A stretch of 64,000 bases of DNA from contig OU964925.1 in assembly GCA_918807975.1 (NCBI GenBank), positions 4,006,798 through 4,070,797 on the forward strand, written 5' to 3'. The notes beneath the pieces are model-generated. The model had not been told where the DNA came from and ran no database searches. It saw nothing but the letters and a program-made list of their open reading frames with translations. Shown here in pieces: positions 1-10,000 of the stretch; positions within the stretch are counted from its first letter, which is position 1, and the number at the start of each line of letters is the position of its first letter. This stretch comes from Aplidium turbinatum (lineage: Eukaryota; Chordata; Ascidiacea; Aplousobranchia; Polyclinidae). Both the position numbers and the translations under genes were made by a program.

Positions 1-99
1 CAGAAGGTGTAGCCCAGTCATGTCACTTGGATTGGATCAGTGCTCAAATTTATGAACAAAAATAGCAAAATCAAGCGAGTTGAATTCTTGGGATGTTCG

Positions 100-235
100 C
101 TTGAGCAAAGCTTTCAGCGACATCCAGTGGATAAAATAATGACACATAAACGTCACTTTGCTAATCTCTGTGACCAGCAGACGCTCACGTCAGTGATTCA
201 AAGCCTCTAGTCTACAAGTACAAAAAAAAATTTGA
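100..235 (+). repeat. tRNA-derived SINE, copy 1
   Basis: Shares its layout with four other copies in the window. It has a TTCAGCGACATCCAGTGGAT head resembling a pol III A box. About 60 bases on comes a B-box-like GATTCAAAGCCTCTAGTC, then an A-rich tail (nine A's near 222). Copies lie near 1000, 3060, 49735 and 51075. The family has no name I can give it. Assignment as tRNA-derived rests on box spacing and the A-rich 3' end. Confidence 0.5.
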
Positions 236-313
236 AAAGGCATTTCAGTACGAAAATAATGATCCCCGAGATCAATCAATCAAAGGTTACTTTAAAAGAT
301 TTTCATGATAACA

Positions 314-322
314 ATTTATAAA
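314..322 (+). promoter_or_regulatory. Possible TATA box of the FABP gene
   Basis: TTTATAAAT lies about 145 bases before the FABP start codon, a fitting place for a core promoter with a short 5' leader. Nothing else supports it, and AT-rich DNA makes chance matches likely. Confidence 0.25.
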
Positions 323-461
323 TGCGAAAGTTAGCTCATAATTGCAGTTGTAAATATATCACCTCCTCATCAGAATAATTTTGTGGTTACACCAAACGAT
401 TAATATCGTATTTTTAAAAACAGAAACATTTTGTCGTACAGTGTGTCTTTATATTAAAAAT

Positions 462-2830
462 ATGGCATTCAACGGGAAGTGGAAGCGGACTGATGCCGTC
501 AATGGGATGGCACTAATGACGCACATGGGTAAGAATATCATAACGTATGGTTTATTACAAACAAAACCTGTTGGATAGCCTATAAAGGTTGCTTGAAGAT
601 TTGTGACGTATTCACAATGTATTTACAACAAGATAAAGACATCACTGAAACATAACTCAAAAGTAGACAAGAGCAATTAAGTGGTTGAGAACGAAAATTA
701 GTTTTTGATATAACAACACCATACGTTGTAAGAGTAGGCCTATAACTCTACTAAGCATGCACATATTTTAGGCTTATTCCATTTAAATATTACATACTTT
801 ATCGTTACTATATCCAATCCATTATAGGCCTACGTGTATCATTTCTGGCAAATAACCTTTGATTGATACTATCATATACTATGAGTAGCCTATATGCAAT
901 CAATAGTATGCGGAGTCTCAACTCCCGGTTAAAAAAGCAAGTAAGAGAAAAGGGCAGGATGAAAACGCTGGTTCCACTGTCGGGATGTGTTTTGGAGCAG
1001 CAATGTGAAGGGCTGCTCTTATTCAGCGGTATCTAGTGGATGAACTCACTCACGGATACTTCACAGTTTACTCAGTCAATCTCGTTGATCAGACCTGCGT
1101 CACTAGTTCAAATCCTCCTGATGTATGTGAAACTGCCAAAAAAATTTAAAAACAGGATTGAAACCATTAGCCTAAGCTCGCAAAAAAGCTTTTTTAATCC
1201 TACGAAAAATATTCTAACAACTAATCATTCAGTGCTGCCTGTGACATAAGTTTAATGTTTTTCTATTTGACGCCAAGCAGAACGGCAAGTTGAAAATTGG
1301 TACATCAAGCTTGTATGACAAGAATTTATCATTTGGCCTAGTCTTGTCTTTTATATGTAAGACTATTGTGTTTAGATTGTATCTTGTGTGAAGTAATTGC
1401 TTTGGTATTTTCTCATTTTTTTCATCATCATCATTTCTTTCGGCTTCTGCAAATATAATTCTTATTCTCTTTTGTTGCGTTTATCGCAGGAGTTTCAAAG
1501 GAGAGACTCGAAGCTTTAAAAAGCGTCGATACATTCTACGAGATCACGCAAAACGGAGACAGTGTGGAGGAGATTCGAACCGTTGGCCCGAAAGTAATCA
1601 AACACTCGTTCAAAATGGGCCAGAAGTGCCAGATTACTACGATGGATGATTCAACTGTTGATGTAAGAATTGTTTTTAAACTTAAACAACGAGTAAATTT
1701 AACTTGGACATGGAGACGTATTTGTTCCAAATGTTAACACAAAGGCCACTTTAACTTTTTCAAGGTTGATTTCTTTGCATGTGTGACTAGCTGGGTTTGT
1801 GAAGTTTTATCCATTTGGAATTGTGTTGATGGGTCTAGAGTAGACCTGTAGAAAGCGGATTGCCACTGTCACTTAGGTAAGCGATCTAAAATAAAATACC
1901 AATAACGACCAATAAGAACGTACTTCTATAGATCACCCCGGTTTCTATTGGAACTAACAAATACAAAGTGGAATACGACCATAAAGGAGTCCATCTTGTT
2001 GCTGTGCGAGAACTTATTAGTGAAAACCAGTTTGAGGATGTGAGTTATTTATTATTGGGCTAACTTATAAGTTACCTCCTTGTCTAAGAGTAAATTTAAA
2101 GTACTTTAGTTCTGTTGTAAATTTAACAATATCTTGATACATTTTTATGTCTTCATCAAAACATTTCGTACTATAATTCGTGACGCACTCTCACGTGGGT
2201 ACTGGGTGGCATCAAGTTTAAACCACCACGGCCACCCTCGGTAATGAGGACAACCGGACTAACATTGAACTACCACGAACGCGATTGATCTAACAACGTC
2301 GATAATTATAAAAGATCTAGTTCTAGATGAACCTTTCGATGGCTTTCTCAGCTTAACTCCATGGTCGCTATATCTTGCTTATTTCTTTGCGCGTGAAGAA
2401 AAATGTATAAGTAGGCTACACATGGTTACCAAACTTAATTGCAATGTTGAATGAGATTAAATGGTATATAGGTTTGTCGCACATTTTACATTATAAAGTT
2501 ATATTTAAACTGTGCATCCACTCACATTCTGTTCGTTTGTGAGTGCGTATGGCCTACTTTGTTTGAACCACAACTTTCTAATCTTTTTGTGTAGGCTCGC
2601 AATTGAATTATAACGTTTTGTTTACAAATATTGTTTTATTTACAGTACGGTATAGGCTTCTCGAAGACTTAATGATTCCTTAAACGTCCGTAAAGTTCTA
2701 TTTTATTACATTATTTAACCTAGGCCAGTGTTACAAAATGTAACCTAATTCAAACCTGTTTTAAAATTTGCAGAATGTAGATTTGGACAATGGAAAAGTC
2801 GTTGGAAAATTTGTTTACACCAAATGTTGA
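462..2830 (+). CDS. FABP: Fatty-acid-binding protein (FABP), 4 exons, 134 aa
   Basis: Intracellular lipid-binding protein; the family carries fatty acids or bile acids in the cytosol inside a ten-stranded beta barrel. Exons: 462-528, 1490-1662, 1932-2039, 2774-2830; all introns are GT-AG. Total 405 nt gives 134 residues plus stop, the normal FABP size. The second exon is 173 nt and the phase pattern (1, 0, 0) is the conserved FABP gene layout. The protein opens MAFNGKWKR and contains GPKVIKHSFKMGQK, most like liver (FABP1) or ileal (FABP6) types. Of the ligand-binding trio, the first Arg (in AVRELI) and the last Tyr (in FVYTK) are present, but the Arg of the usual R-x-Y motif is replaced by Phe. 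The start fits the family N-terminus. A TATA-like TTTATAAA lies about 145 bases upstream. No clear AATAAA lies close after the stop; the nearest is near 3499. Identity as a FABP is secure; the subtype is inference. Confidence 0.93.
1000..1155 (+). repeat. tRNA-derived SINE, copy 2 (FABP intron 1)
   Basis: Head TTCAGCGGTATCTAGTGGAT at 1022, B-box-like AGTTCAAATCC near 1105, then GTGAAACTGCC and an A-rich tail. Same family as the copies at 100, 3060, 49735 and 51075. It lies within the first FABP intron. Confidence 0.5.
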
Positions 2831-3787
2831 AGTGCTTGCGATTCGTAACGTTATGAAAAATTATTTGTTCACATTTGTCTAAACGTCTTTATTACAATAG
2901 AAGTAAACATCAGACAAAAAGTTTGTTTGACACCAGTCAGTGACAGGTGCCCAAGAATCGTTGTGGTCCACCTGAGTATTTGTAAGCAAGCCAGTTTTTG
3001 GAGGTAGCTGTTACTTCACATTAATGTGGCGTTTTTTTGGAGGGGTGGGGTTTTAATCTTCATCCTCGGACTAACAAAGCCTCTGAAGTTATTTCTGGCA
3101 GTTTCGCATACTTCGAGGCTTCGATGAAGAAATATCCTTGCAGAGGTTTTGAGCCACGAATGCAGCCTCCGCCAACAAGCAAAGTTTTCTGTAAATTATT
3201 CTGCCCACTAGGTGCTGTTGAGTGAAAAGCAGTCCAACTTTCTCAAAGCACTAACTGAGAGTTGAACTTTCCGTTTTTCGTTCGCAAAGGCGACCGCTTA
3301 TCTAAGTGCATTACCAGGAGCGAATAATAACGTTCCAACAACTTGGACGCACAGAGAGCACGCTTTGCTTTTGCATGGTAAGTGACTGCCACCAAAGCAC
3401 CGCAACATGACCAACAAGTTGCATTCGCCAGTATTCCAACATGGGCGCTTCACTTAGAATCACTCCGTTTGAAGTTTTCTTATTGATTACGGTGAAACAA
3501 TAAATCCAGCATTAATAATTGCACGTCACAATCTTCGCTTGCATTTTAAAGTTTCTTATCTCACAGCGAACAAAAATAGACCTATGTATGCAAAAACAAA
3601 TTTGACCTGGGATTACCAGGCATGAAACATCATTCGTCATGCAACAAAACCATCACAATTCAACAACTTCCGTCAAATATCAGACAAACCTGGCCCTTTG
3701 CCTCATCATGCTGCAAGACTGTTTTCTTTACATCACATGTAGGTGTAGGCTACAGCATAAAGGTAACTTCAGCATCATATACATACC
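2831..3787. other. Intergenic stretch after FABP
   Basis: Apart from the reverse SINE at 3060-3240, I see no gene or element border here. An AATAAA occurs near 3499 but is too far from the FABP stop to assign with confidence. Confidence 0.5.
3060..3240 (-). repeat. tRNA-derived SINE, copy 3
   Basis: Reverse-strand copy. GGCAGTTTCGCATACTT near 3098 and CTTGCAGAGGTTTTGAGCC near 3138 match the complement of the B-box half seen at 49845. CCACTAGGTGCTGTTGA near 3207 is the complement of the A-box head. It has an internal insertion relative to other copies. Confidence 0.45.
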
Positions 3788-3875
3788 CTAGACAGCAAAA
3801 TTTGTCGCATTACATTGGGTTTTTACATTTGCAGACATGTCACCAATGCAAAAATGATAAATTTTGCTGTTTCGG
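3788..3875. repeat. GACAGCAAAA foldback MITE, copy A
   Basis: Starts CTAGACAGCAAAATTTGTC and ends AAATTTTGCTGTTTCGG, an inverted pair around an ACATTTGCAGACATGT core. It belongs to the foldback family also seen at 35401, 54449, 58405, 61623 and 63823. Confidence 0.6.
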
Positions 3876-4379
3876 ATTGTTATCAACAATAGCATATTGT
3901 GAGTCATAAGGGCAGTACATTAACACAAGCTAACAAGATAGCGTATGCAAAATGCAGAGATTCTAATCTGAAAACAGCCGGTGGATACAAATATGAAAGA
4001 TCTGTTGCGGGGTTGGTGGACTTCATTTACCTGAACCCCATGAACTATGGCAGGTGCAAGCGTAGGCAATCCATGCGGGTCACAAGGGCAACAAGTACGT
4101 TGGTGGAACACTGAACATCCGTGAACACCCCATGTAAACGAAGAATTGTGATCAAATAGTTGATCAAAGCATGGAAGGTTTCAATTTAGAAAAATGTTCT
4201 CATGCACAATTGAGTGATCTGCCTATCTTGGACGATGATACCAATGGGCTGCCCTTCAGAAGCTTTTTCGGTACAGTCCAGGGAACATCGTCACTGTAGG
4301 GTGCTAAAAGGATAGATCCCTCGCTCCCAGAGGCTCAAACAGAAGGATCCAATTGTTCTCATGCAAAGCAGCAGTTATC

Positions 4380-4820
4380 AAGATGGCGTTGGCGTCTTGT
4401 AAACCTTTTCTTTGCCAGTTGAAACATCGAGGACTCCGCCTTTTATCACCTTTGAGCAGTGGCGCTGACTCGGTCTACATATTTGAGCAAGTGTCAAGCA
4501 GCCACAGTATTGATTCGTCATCCAGTTCGCGCAGCTCATGCACACCGTTCGGCGCGGCCATCGACACAATTGACCAACTTCCTGTCAGCGTGCACGTGGC
4601 ATAAAATATGGTTGGTTGCACACAGCTGAAGGCAGCATTGACCTCCCAGCTTATGACGTAGCAGTGACGTGAAGCGAACTGATTACGTGGGCTCCACCAC
4701 CGAAGACGTGGCCTAAATGAATGGTTGCAAAAGTTTTGGGCGCTAACGAAATACACAGTGAGGTTGAATTTCATTTCACAAACATGTTGCAGACGACAAT
4801 AAAATCTTTTCAAAAACAAG
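4380..4820 (-). mobile_element. LINE family A, 3' end with ORF2 C-terminus
   Basis: On the minus strand the segment encodes PNGVHELRELDD... and a closing ...LLDTCSNM-stop. This matches the C-terminal tail encoded at 31309-31690 (NGLRELDD...TCPNI-stop). The 3' UTR is shared too: a GAGTCRGCGCCACTG block just after the stop and a GGTTTACA block near the end. It is a 5'-truncated, decayed copy of the non-LTR family also found at 11784, 19800, 31309, 47430 and 55380. Confidence 0.6.
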
Positions 4821-4903
4821 ACATTTCATGCAATATATGCTGATGTACTGTACGTCTGCACATCAGCGAACCGAGGTTGCGATTGATAGATGATCTTCTA
4901 AAC

Positions 4904-5075
4904 CAGGGCTTCGCAAACTATGGGTCGTGACCCAAAACGGGATTGCAAATCGTAATTTCGGGTGCCAAACAACTTGGCCTACAGTGGGTAGTTTAAATGT
5001 AAACTGCCCACAAAGGGGTTGCATAGAAAATTATTTTCTGAAATGACGTCGCACAATGAAGTTTGAAAAGCCCTG
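4904..5075. mobile_element. hAT-type MITE, 172 bp, 8-bp TSD
   Basis: Begins CAGGGCTTCGCAAACT and ends AGTTTGAAAAGCCCTG, an inverted pair typical of non-autonomous hAT elements. It is flanked by the 8-bp direct repeat TTCTAAAC (4896-4903 and 5076-5083). No coding capacity. Confidence 0.85.
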
Positions 5076-5290
5076 TTCTAAACGATCCAACAAAGAGATA
5101 AGTGAAAGACGACACAGAAAATCTCACAATAGTCTTCATTGATTGACTACGAGACAAACTATATACGCTTCGAACTTACAATGGCTTCATAGAAAAGATG
5201 CCTGATCTTAAGGTGAGAGTGACACCAGCCTTGCTTGGCCGGCAACCATTCAGCAGCACGACGTCAGCAAAGTGCTCCGTAACCTGCTAC

Positions 5291-6202
5291 CAGGGTTGGA
5301 AGTAACGACTAGTTGTCACATTCGATAGCGTTGTTCATTGCTTTCTGAATATCGAATGCTTATACCCATTCTTTTTAAAAATAAATATCGAATGCGCGTT
5401 ATTCACTGCTTTTTTATGCAAGCAACGAAATCATTATTCGTTTTTCACTAATCGATATTTAGAACTGCTGAATCATTTTTAATTGTTCACTTACTTCGTC
5501 GTCGAAACGAATTTACGAGATTTAGTTTTCGGATAACTATCCGAGTATCCCACCTAGTCCCCTTCCGGTTTTCGAACTTTAAAAGGTTAAGAAAAATTTT
5601 GCGGCAATACAGTTCGGAAAAACCATGCCAGAGTCATTAACAGTGTTGCCAACCTTGCGGTTTTCCCGCAAGTTTGAGCTTGTTTTTTTTTCGAGTTTGC
5701 GCATTTTTTTTTAAGTTTGCGGGTTTGCTTGTTTTTGGGCTTGTTTTTTGACCAGTCAAACTTTTTTTAACTTGTTTTTGACGCTGAAATTGCGAGGTTT
5801 TTATTGTAGTCAACATTGCATCCCTTCTTTTCAAGATAATTATTGCTTGGAATGGAGTAAACAAATGTCATTCTTGAAATAAACGTGATGTATGGACTGC
5901 AAAGGTTGTATTGAAAATTTTGAACTGCTAAACTGCGTGCTTTATGCTAATTGGTATTGGTTGCAAATTATTGGACTTGGGTTTGTGTTGATTTGCCTGT
6001 TTTGGGCTTGTTTTTTAGATTCCCTTGCTTGTTTTCAAAAAAACAACCTGGCATCACTGATCGTTTAATACGCAAAAACAATATTTTTAATAATTGCTAT
6101 TCATTGCTTTTTTAAGTATCGATAGCGGAAAGTCATTGCTTTTTTGGGCACCATTGAATAGTGAAATAGTCATTGCTTTTTGACTAACGACTTCCAACCC
6201 TG
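5291..6202. mobile_element. hAT-type non-autonomous element with a nested element
   Basis: Terminal repeats CAGGGTTGGAAGT and ACTTCCAACCCTG, with perfect 8-bp duplication CCTGCTAC at 5283-5290 and 6203-6210. Subterminal DNA repeats TTCATTGCTTT and TCGATA words. A second element at 5641-6059 sits inside. No transposase reading frame is visible. Confidence 0.85.
5641..6059. mobile_element. Nested hAT-type MITE
   Basis: Starts CAGTGTTGCCAACCTTGCGG and ends CAACCTGGCATCACTG, a degraded inverted pair. Its body is rich in GCTTGTTTTT and GCGGGTTT words. The flanks GTCATTAA and ATCGTTTA are only a rough duplication. It lies inside the 5291-6202 element and so is younger than it. Confidence 0.6.
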
Positions 6203-7027
6203 CCTGCTACCACTTAAAGTACGCTCACCAACTTTTATAACTAGTGGAGCAACCATATAATAATTATCTAGAATACTACAACACTTTATAATTATTTATA
6301 TTAGAAAGACGCTTTCAGTTGCAACAGAAACAAGTCAAACTAAAAGTGTACAGCTCAGTAACAATATTAGGTATCAGAACTGTGACTGAAAAAAGTGTGT
6401 TAAGTTTAATTTTGTGCGGCACATCTAGCCTGGTGCCACGGCACTTAGGTTGTGGAGCACTGGAACGGCACAACCGAGCAAGGATCGAAATTAAAGTTTG
6501 ATCAACAAGAAATACAAACAACAAAAACTCTTGTAACGTCACAATCACAAAATACGTGGAGTTAAAAACCTTTGCTACTGGCCCATGGCCACCATCTTTG
6601 ACGTAAATGAACGAGCAGTATCGGTCCAACTGAAAACAGATCTCAGCCGGAGTTTTGCTTCAGCATCGGACAAACGTAAAATACAAATGAGAGTGATTTG
6701 GTAAAAAAAAAAAATTACAAAAAATGCTTCGGAAAAACAACTCGACATAAGTAAAATAAATGTTAATGATGATGATATACGGCATTTAGACGTCATAAAT
6801 GATAAACAATAAATAAACACTAGACATGGCAAGATGGATGGGCTAAGCTGAGGGTATAATTGAAACATGCACAACGCGAAGGCTTGTTTGCTCTGCGGGA
6901 GGTTGGTAGGCAGCGATGCTGGAATCTTATCTAACGTTTCATGGGAACGAAAAACGTCATAGCTGCGACGTGCATTGAAGTAATGTTTCGCGACGTTGCT
7001 TCTGCATTGTACGGGCGTCGAACCAGT

Positions 7028-7039
7028 TCAAGCCCACAC
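7028..7039 (-). CDS. GNB5: GNB5 terminal mini coding exon (Val-Trp-Ala-stop)
   Basis: Exon 10 ends ...ACCTTGCGG followed by donor GTGAGT. 826 bases downstream, TTTTCTAG precedes GTGTGGGCTTGA, which reads V W A stop. The family requires exactly this VWA end, and both splice sites are strong. Reading through the donor instead gives an unrelated tail (SEMHSFCRK...). The exon presumably continues into the 3' UTR below 7028. Confidence 0.88.
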   Translation of the reverse strand: MWA

Positions 7040-10000
7040 CTAGAAAAGTGATAATAATATTTGTTCTCACAATAAAGCGTTGTATCCATCTTGCTTAGCG
7101 CTTGACAAGGCGGAAAGTGTCAGCCCGAGCCAAGTACATTATCCTGAGTCGATTCCATCATAACATTTCGTGGGACAGCCTCAAGAAACCTCATTGTATG
7201 GGTACTGGTCAGGGTATGTTGTAGAGCGGAATGGCCCGTTTCGGTGAGTCCGATTCGGTGAGTTCCCTATTCGGTGAGAGCCTTTTTCGGTGAGAGCCCT
7301 ATTCGGTGATTTTTTTTTGAAATTATTGGGTACCGTAGCCTAATTATCATTGCCGTTATAGGGTTAAGGGTTAGGGAATAGGGGCTAGTGGTTAGGGGTT
7401 AAGGTTAGGGTAGGGGTTAAGGATTACGGGTTAGGGATTAGGGTCTTATTTCAACGTTTAGCGACGTTACAACGATGTAAAAGCGGCAATGATAATTAGG
7501 CTACGGTAGGCTACCCGATAATTTTCAAAAAAAATTTCAAAAAAATCACCGAATAGGGCTCTCACCAAAAAGGCTCTCACCGAATCGGACTCACCGAATA
7601 GAAGCAGATCCGTTGTAGAGAATGCCGCGGATCAATCGAGTACGTTCAGTGGAACCACATGACCCACGATATGTGGCAATTCATTAGCACGTGGTAGGCC
7701 TGCCAGCAGATTCTAATGAGCAATAATAATATCTTGCCAGGTAGAAGTGGCACATTAAAGTACAACTGCAAACGCTGCATCACATTCCACAGGTAGTTTA
7801 ATGGCCTACATAAGCTCAAAACTTATAGTCAAACTTTTGCGGCAAAAAGAATGCATCTCACTCACCCGCAAGGTGGCGTCCCAGCTCCCTGTGCAAAACG
7901 CGGTGCCATCAGGCGACATCTTTAAACAACTGACTCGGTTTTCATGCCCAAATAAAGCGGTGACCTTGTCCCCTTTGATCGTGTCCCACACGTGTACGAG
8001 ATAGTCATTATACGCGCCGAAGATGAGCCGGCCTGTTGTCAAATCACAATAATACTAAATGTCTTGCTGCAAAAGCTCCTCAGAATCTAATCTTGCTCCA
8101 CAACTCGGTCAACTGAATTGAACGCTCAGGAGAATATTACTACCACACATCAATGCACCATATTTAACGCAATATAAATTATATTTTTTCAAACAATCAA
8201 CGATTTATTAAAGAAATAAATCGACCACACTGATATGGTGCAACAAAATGATGCTTCGGTGCCTCGTGGGTCGAAACTGTGGTTGAAAGTCAGTTGCAAG
8301 TTACTCTTGCCGTAAAATAGTGCGACATGGCAGAAAGCTACAAACATCTTATCTTGCAGCACAATGCACACTTAAAACGCTGGTTGATTGCAACCGAAGG
8401 TATTCAATATCGATTTTGTGTTGCAAGATGATAGATTAATGATCAACCAAGCAGCCACGCCTTTGCTGCGACAACTCACCACTGACTGAGAAGTCTAAAG
8501 AGTTGGCACCGAACAAGACACTGTCCCTCCTGTAGCAGGCCACCTCTCGGTCGGCACGGAGGTCGTACATACGTATCTGCGTACAAGTTGCCATGGTTAC
8601 GCTTCAGGGCGTGGTTAGAAAAAACTCACAATAAAGAGTGAGGATAATTATCAATCGCATAAACATCTACAAACGTCTTGACATTCTGGTCATCTGCACT
8701 CAGTTTAAGAAAACAACATAATACATTACGGTATCTCAGCGTGTTTTGCTCTACTGGTGCTTCTTCACAGCACAAGTAGAGCAAAACAACTGGCAACACT
8801 CACAGTCCCGTCGTCTGAACCCGTCGCAAATGCCTCACCAGTGGGGAACCACCTAAAACAATACATCAAACATCAGAATAAATTCCAAACTGTGGCAAAA
8901 CGATTTACAGCTGTTGAATATTCTACTTCACCAGAGTATATGTGACGTTTGTTCAAACCGACATCGTACATTATAAAGCTCGTGTGGTGACTATAAACAA
9001 TTAGCACATAACAATCGCGTGAAAGACGACACGATTGACGTCACAGATGTGAGAAAAGAATAAACTCCAATCTCGCAAAATTAGTCTTGTTTACGCTGAT
9101 TCAACCTTTGCTGACGCAAAACCAATGTAAAAAGGAACAATTTTGCTTGGCAATTGGAATTGGTGGTATATAAGACTTTAAGCAGTGCATGGATTAGATG
9201 CCAGTCTGTGGTAGTGACCGACACACATACTTGCAACGGCCCATCACTGACCTGACGGCGTTGATGTCTGATTCGTGGGTTTGAAATGAGTGGACGCATT
9301 TGGTGGTTCGCATGTCCCAGGCGCACGCCGTCTTGTCACAGCCCTGGAAAGAATGAGAAGAAAATCGGTTAGTACAACGCTTTTATGACGTCATGTGGTC
9401 AAGCCAGGACGTTCATAACTCATCCGTGGGATGAGATACTTCAGATAATCCCGTCTTGTGAAATAGTTTCAGGGAAATCGATAAACTTGTCAATTTTGCG
9501 AGGTCGAGAAACACATTAAACATCGGATAGCAATGCAAACATAAGCACTTTGCACCAACGTCGGAGTACAAGTTTATTTCTCAGCACGTGCTTGTCATAT
9601 GTACATTGTACAGTGAATATGCAGAGCAATGACAAGGTACCACAGTTCTACAGGGCATGCAAGCCATCTCTATTGGACTACCACTCTTTGTGCTTTTATC
9701 TCTCTAATTATATATCCGTGCTAAAATGTAAAGTTTTACAGGAGCAACAAACAAAGTCTCTCCAGATTAGTCTCCCCAGAACCCATATTAACGCCTCTGG
9801 GAAGCACTAGACTCACCCCTGAAACGAAGAGATTTCCAGTTTCACACGGGTTCAACGCCGCATCCATAACATCAGATTGGTGTCCATGGAAGCTCTGGAG
9901 CAACGAGCTGCTCTCCACATCCCACAAGACACACGTGCTGTCGCCGGATGAGGTTAATATCTGAAAACGAGGCAACGATTCAAGTGCAAAACTAAACTTA

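Noticed and set aside
7360-7445. TTAGGG-like run as an interstitial telomere
   Set aside because: The run is degenerate and sits exactly in the loop of a TIR element with a target duplication, so it belongs to the element.
7805-7866. GNB5 tail [11 protein letters not shown]... after TLRV
   Set aside because: It follows a strong GTGAGT donor and matches no Gbeta. The VWA mini exon at 7039-7028 explains the C-terminus.
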